Below, one piece after another: positions 62,264 to 64,000 of a stretch of 64,000 bases of DNA. The notes beneath the pieces are model-generated. The model had not been told where the DNA came from. It saw only the letters and a list, made by a program, of their open reading frames with translations, and did not search any database. Position 1 is the stretch's first letter. The number at the start of each line of letters is the position of its first letter. This DNA comes from Paludibacter propionicigenes WB4 (GTDB lineage: Bacteria; Bacteroidota; Bacteroidia; Bacteroidales; Paludibacteraceae), in assembly GCF_000183135.1 (NCBI RefSeq), contig NC_014734.1:868001-932000 (forward strand), written 5' to 3'. The translations under genes were made by a program, and so were the position numbers.

Positions 62264-62349
62264 TATATTTGTAAACTACAGCATAAACATTTATACTGTA
62301 CAGTATAAATGTTTATGCTGTACAGTTCATTTAGTTGAACTGTACAGCT
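62264..62349 (+). promoter_or_regulatory. Promoter-associated 22-bp tandem palindrome array
   Basis: A -7 element TATATTTG is at 62264-62271. Directly after it, three 22-bp units of form ACAG-N14-CTGT follow at 62278-62299, 62300-62321 and 62322-62343. The first two are exact reverse complements of each other, so 62277-62322 is a perfect 46-bp palindrome. CTGTACAG occurs at 62296, 62318 and 62340, exactly 22 bases apart. It is in the 381-base gap between the cyclophilin and HU-like genes. Confidence 0.7.
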
Positions 62350-62437
62350 CAATTATAAATTATACTGATCGTTTTGCTAATACTACCTTACCGCTTTCAT
62401 AAAACATATTGTCCAATTACATAATTCGTTATCAGTA

Positions 62438-62836
62438 ATGAGCATACAATACAAAATGATGGGGAAAAATGATAATATGAACCCCAAAGAATTAAAGAAA
62501 AAAGGCTACTATCCTGTTGTAGTGCGTAAGCAAACAGTGGATATAAAGGGACTTGCCGAAAAAGCGGCACGACGCTGCAATTTGAGCAACTTTGAAATAG
62601 AAATGGCTATAAAGGTTGCCTTAGAAGCTATACAAGACGAATTGCTGGACAGCAACAATGTTTGCCTGGAAGGCTTTGGAACATTTTCGTTGAAAGCAGA
62701 AAGCCGGGATGTGGAAACTCCCGACGAACTCAGGGCTGAATCCATTTTCGTCAAGAAAATTTCATTTAAACATTCGCCTATCTTGCTTCAAAAAATGAAA
62801 GCAGCCACCTTTGTAAAGTATAAAAACCTCAAATAA
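62438..62836 (+). CDS. HU-related DNA-binding protein
   Basis: 132 residues, of the longer Bacteroidales HU-like group (TIGR01201 type). YYPVVVRKQTVDIKGLAEKAARRCNLSNFEIEMAIKVALEAIQDELLDSNNVCLEGFGTFSLKAES matches the HU fold with an N-terminal extension. The family binds DNA as a dimer and shapes the nucleoid. ATG 62438 is used, though 62456 and 62459 are in-frame alternatives. The unusual palindrome array upstream may control it. Confidence 0.88.
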   Translation: MSIQYKMMGKNDNMNPKELKKKGYYPVVVRKQTVDIKGLAEKAARRCNLSNFEIEMAIKVALEAIQDELLDSNNVCLEGFGTFSLKAESRDVETPDELRAESIFVKKISFKHSPILLQKMKAATFVKYKNLK

Positions 62837-62871
62837 TTGTAAGCAGATCAAGTTGTTTTGGGAAAATCTTA

Positions 62872-62879
62872 TATATTTG
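62872..62879 (+). promoter_or_regulatory. -7 element of the GH125 gene
   Basis: TATATTTG about 43 bases before ATG 62922. TTG at 62853-62855 lies at a short 16-base spacing. Confidence 0.55.
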
Positions 62880-62921
62880 TCTGAAAAATTGAGCCACTTC
62901 CATTACTAAATTTATACTATC

Positions 62922-64000
62922 ATGAACCACAGAATAAACCGCCTGCTCGTAAGCATATTGTTCGCATTAACCGTGATATCCCCTTTCGCTTCATTAGTCA
63001 CAGCTCAGAATTTCCCGAAAGTAAGAGTGGATGCCGACAAGCGTAATTTTGTGAGTCCGGCTATCGAACGGAAAATTACACAGATACAATCGGTCATTAA
63101 AGATCCGGAGCTGGCGTGGATGTTTGGCAATTGCTTTCCCAATACACTCGACCGCACAGTGACTTTTACGCAAAAAAACGGTAAGCCGAATACCTTTGTT
63201 ATCACCGGCGATATTTATGCCATGTGGCTCCGCGACTGTTCGGCACAGGTTTGGCCTTATATGCCTTACATGAAAGAAGATCCTTCACTGCAACAACTTA
63301 TTGCCGGAGTGATTAATCGTCAGGCTGAATCAGTATTGATTGACCCCTATGCCAATGCGTTTAATATGAACAAAGAAGGCGGCATGTGGATGAGCGATAA
63401 TACCCAAATGCGCCCCGAACTGCATGAGCGCAAATGGGAAGTAGACGGTCTGTGTTATGTTATCCGGTTGGGGTACCGTTACTGGAAACTGACCGGTGAT
63501 ACTTCCAGCTTTGACAGCCGCTGGCTGGATGCTATGAAGCTGATTGTAAAAACGTTTAAAGAACAGCAACGCAAAACCAATCAGGGTCCATACAGCTTTA
63601 TGCGTCGGACTGAAAGGGCTATTGATACGCAGTTTGGCAACGGATTCGGCAATCCCGTTCGCCCTACGGGAATGATTTGCTCCGCCTTTCGTCCGTCCGA
63701 CGATGCTACCATCTACGGCTACTTGGTTCCGTCCAACTGTTTCGCCGTAGTATCGCTCCGCCAGCTATCGGAAATGGTGAAAAGCATCAAACAAGATAAA
63801 GCTTTTGCCAATGAATGCACTGCTCTGGCTGCCGAAGTAGATGCAGCTATAAAGAAATACGCCATTGTAAATCACCCGAAATACGGAAAAATATATGCTT
63901 TCGAAGTGGATGGTTACGGCAACTACCTGATGATGGACGATGCCAATGTGCCTTCTTTACTATCGCTGCCTTATCTGGGTTATACGTCCATCAATGATCC
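62922..64000 (+). CDS. GH125 exo-alpha-1,6-mannosidase-like glycosidase (cut by window end)
   Basis: 359 residues are visible, then the window ends. Signal peptide to about TAQ (27-29). The GH125 (DUF1237) motifs are FVITGDIYAMWLRDCSAQVWPYM near 92-114, DPYANAFN, HERKWEVDGLCYVIRLGYRYW, and DDATIYGYLVPSNCFAV near 266-282. The full family length is about 470-500, so about a quarter is missing. GH125 enzymes release alpha-1,6-linked mannose from N-glycans or yeast mannans. It fits with GH95 and GalM as glycan breakdown. Confidence 0.9.
   Translation, partial: MNHRINRLLVSILFALTVISPFASLVTAQNFPKVRVDADKRNFVSPAIERKITQIQSVIKDPELAWMFGNCFPNTLDRTVTFTQKNGKPNTFVITGDIYAMWLRDCSAQVWPYMPYMKEDPSLQQLIAGVINRQAESVLIDPYANAFNMNKEGGMWMSDNTQMRPELHERKWEVDGLCYVIRLGYRYWKLTGDTSSFDSRWLDAMKLIVKTFKEQQRKTNQGPYSFMRRTERAIDTQFGNGFGNPVRPTGMICSAFRPSDDATIYGYLVPSNCFAVVSLRQLSEMVKSIKQDKAFANECTALAAEVDAAIKKYAIVNHPKYGKIYAFEVDGYGNYLMMDDANVPSLLSLPYLGYTSIND

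Noticed and set aside
62277-62322. A rho-independent terminator at the 46-bp palindrome
   Set aside because: There is no T tract on either side and the units repeat in tandem, so an operator or structured leader is more likely.
1-64000. tRNA, rRNA, prophage or integrative element
   Set aside because: No tRNA-like clover-leaf segments, rRNA stretches, integrases, transposases or phage structural genes were recognised on either strand.

Overview
The window is AT-rich chromosomal DNA from a member of the Bacteroidota, most probably the order Bacteroidales. The evidence is promoter elements of the form TAnnTTTG about 20-200 bases upstream of many genes, no clear Shine-Dalgarno sequences, and gene families typical of that order: a DUF5606 protein, an HU-related protein, a GH95 fucosidase, a GH125 mannosidase, a TonB-dependent receptor, and an AMP nucleosidase/holA/HsdR_N cluster. 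A Paludibacter-like organism is a guess and not shown by the sequence. No rRNA, tRNA, CRISPR array, transposase, integrase or phage gene was seen.

Layout. 0-5.4 kb is a patchwork of single accessory genes: a DUF6624-like protein, a GNAT acetyltransferase, two tandemly duplicated secreted esterases and a PhzF-like protein. 5.4-11.6 kb is housekeeping: methionine aminopeptidase, a DJ-1 family protein, Tex, DNA polymerase III delta, AMP nucleosidase and an HsdR_N-domain protein. 11.4-25.0 kb is bounded by a 1.3-kb inverted duplication. Each arm carries two small secreted proteins. The 10.95-kb segment between the arms holds AlkD-like and CapA-like genes, pyrKD, an XRE regulator, a zinc-ribbon/Nif3 pair, DUF5606, hisA, a site-2 protease, DUF1801 and an ABC ATPase.

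25.2-33.1 kb has sugar and cell-envelope functions (aldose epimerase, GH95 fucosidase, a frameshifted GNAT gene, a serine beta-lactamase-like hydrolase) and a subclass B1 metallo-beta-lactamase with all six zinc ligands. 33.1-45.2 kb is mainly housekeeping: histidinol phosphatase, radical SAM, Bcp peroxiredoxin, methyltransferase, pyrophosphatase, Dus, TrhO, a DUF4143 ATPase and purL. 45.2-51.4 kb is a series of regulator-plus-target units: HxlR with a quinone reductase, LysR with a BASS transporter, then AraC and a ketopantoate reductase-like gene, interspersed with palindromic repeats.

51.5-54.3 kb is a siderophore receptor/PepSY operon. 54.6-58.1 kb encodes three exported proteins of unknown function, one an apparent outer-membrane barrel with an unusual repeat-bearing tail. 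58.2-62.8 kb returns to core functions (prfA, pyrF, a DapB-like protein, cupin, cyclophilin, HU-like). The window ends inside a GH125 gene.

Working together: pyrK, pyrD and pyrF serve pyrimidine synthesis and purL purine synthesis. hisA and a histidinol phosphatase are scattered histidine genes. GH95, GalM and GH125 fit glycan breakdown. The most notable observations are the inverted duplication, the metallo-beta-lactamase, a tandem 22-bp palindrome array at 62.3 kb, and the barrel-plus-tail protein at 54.7 kb.
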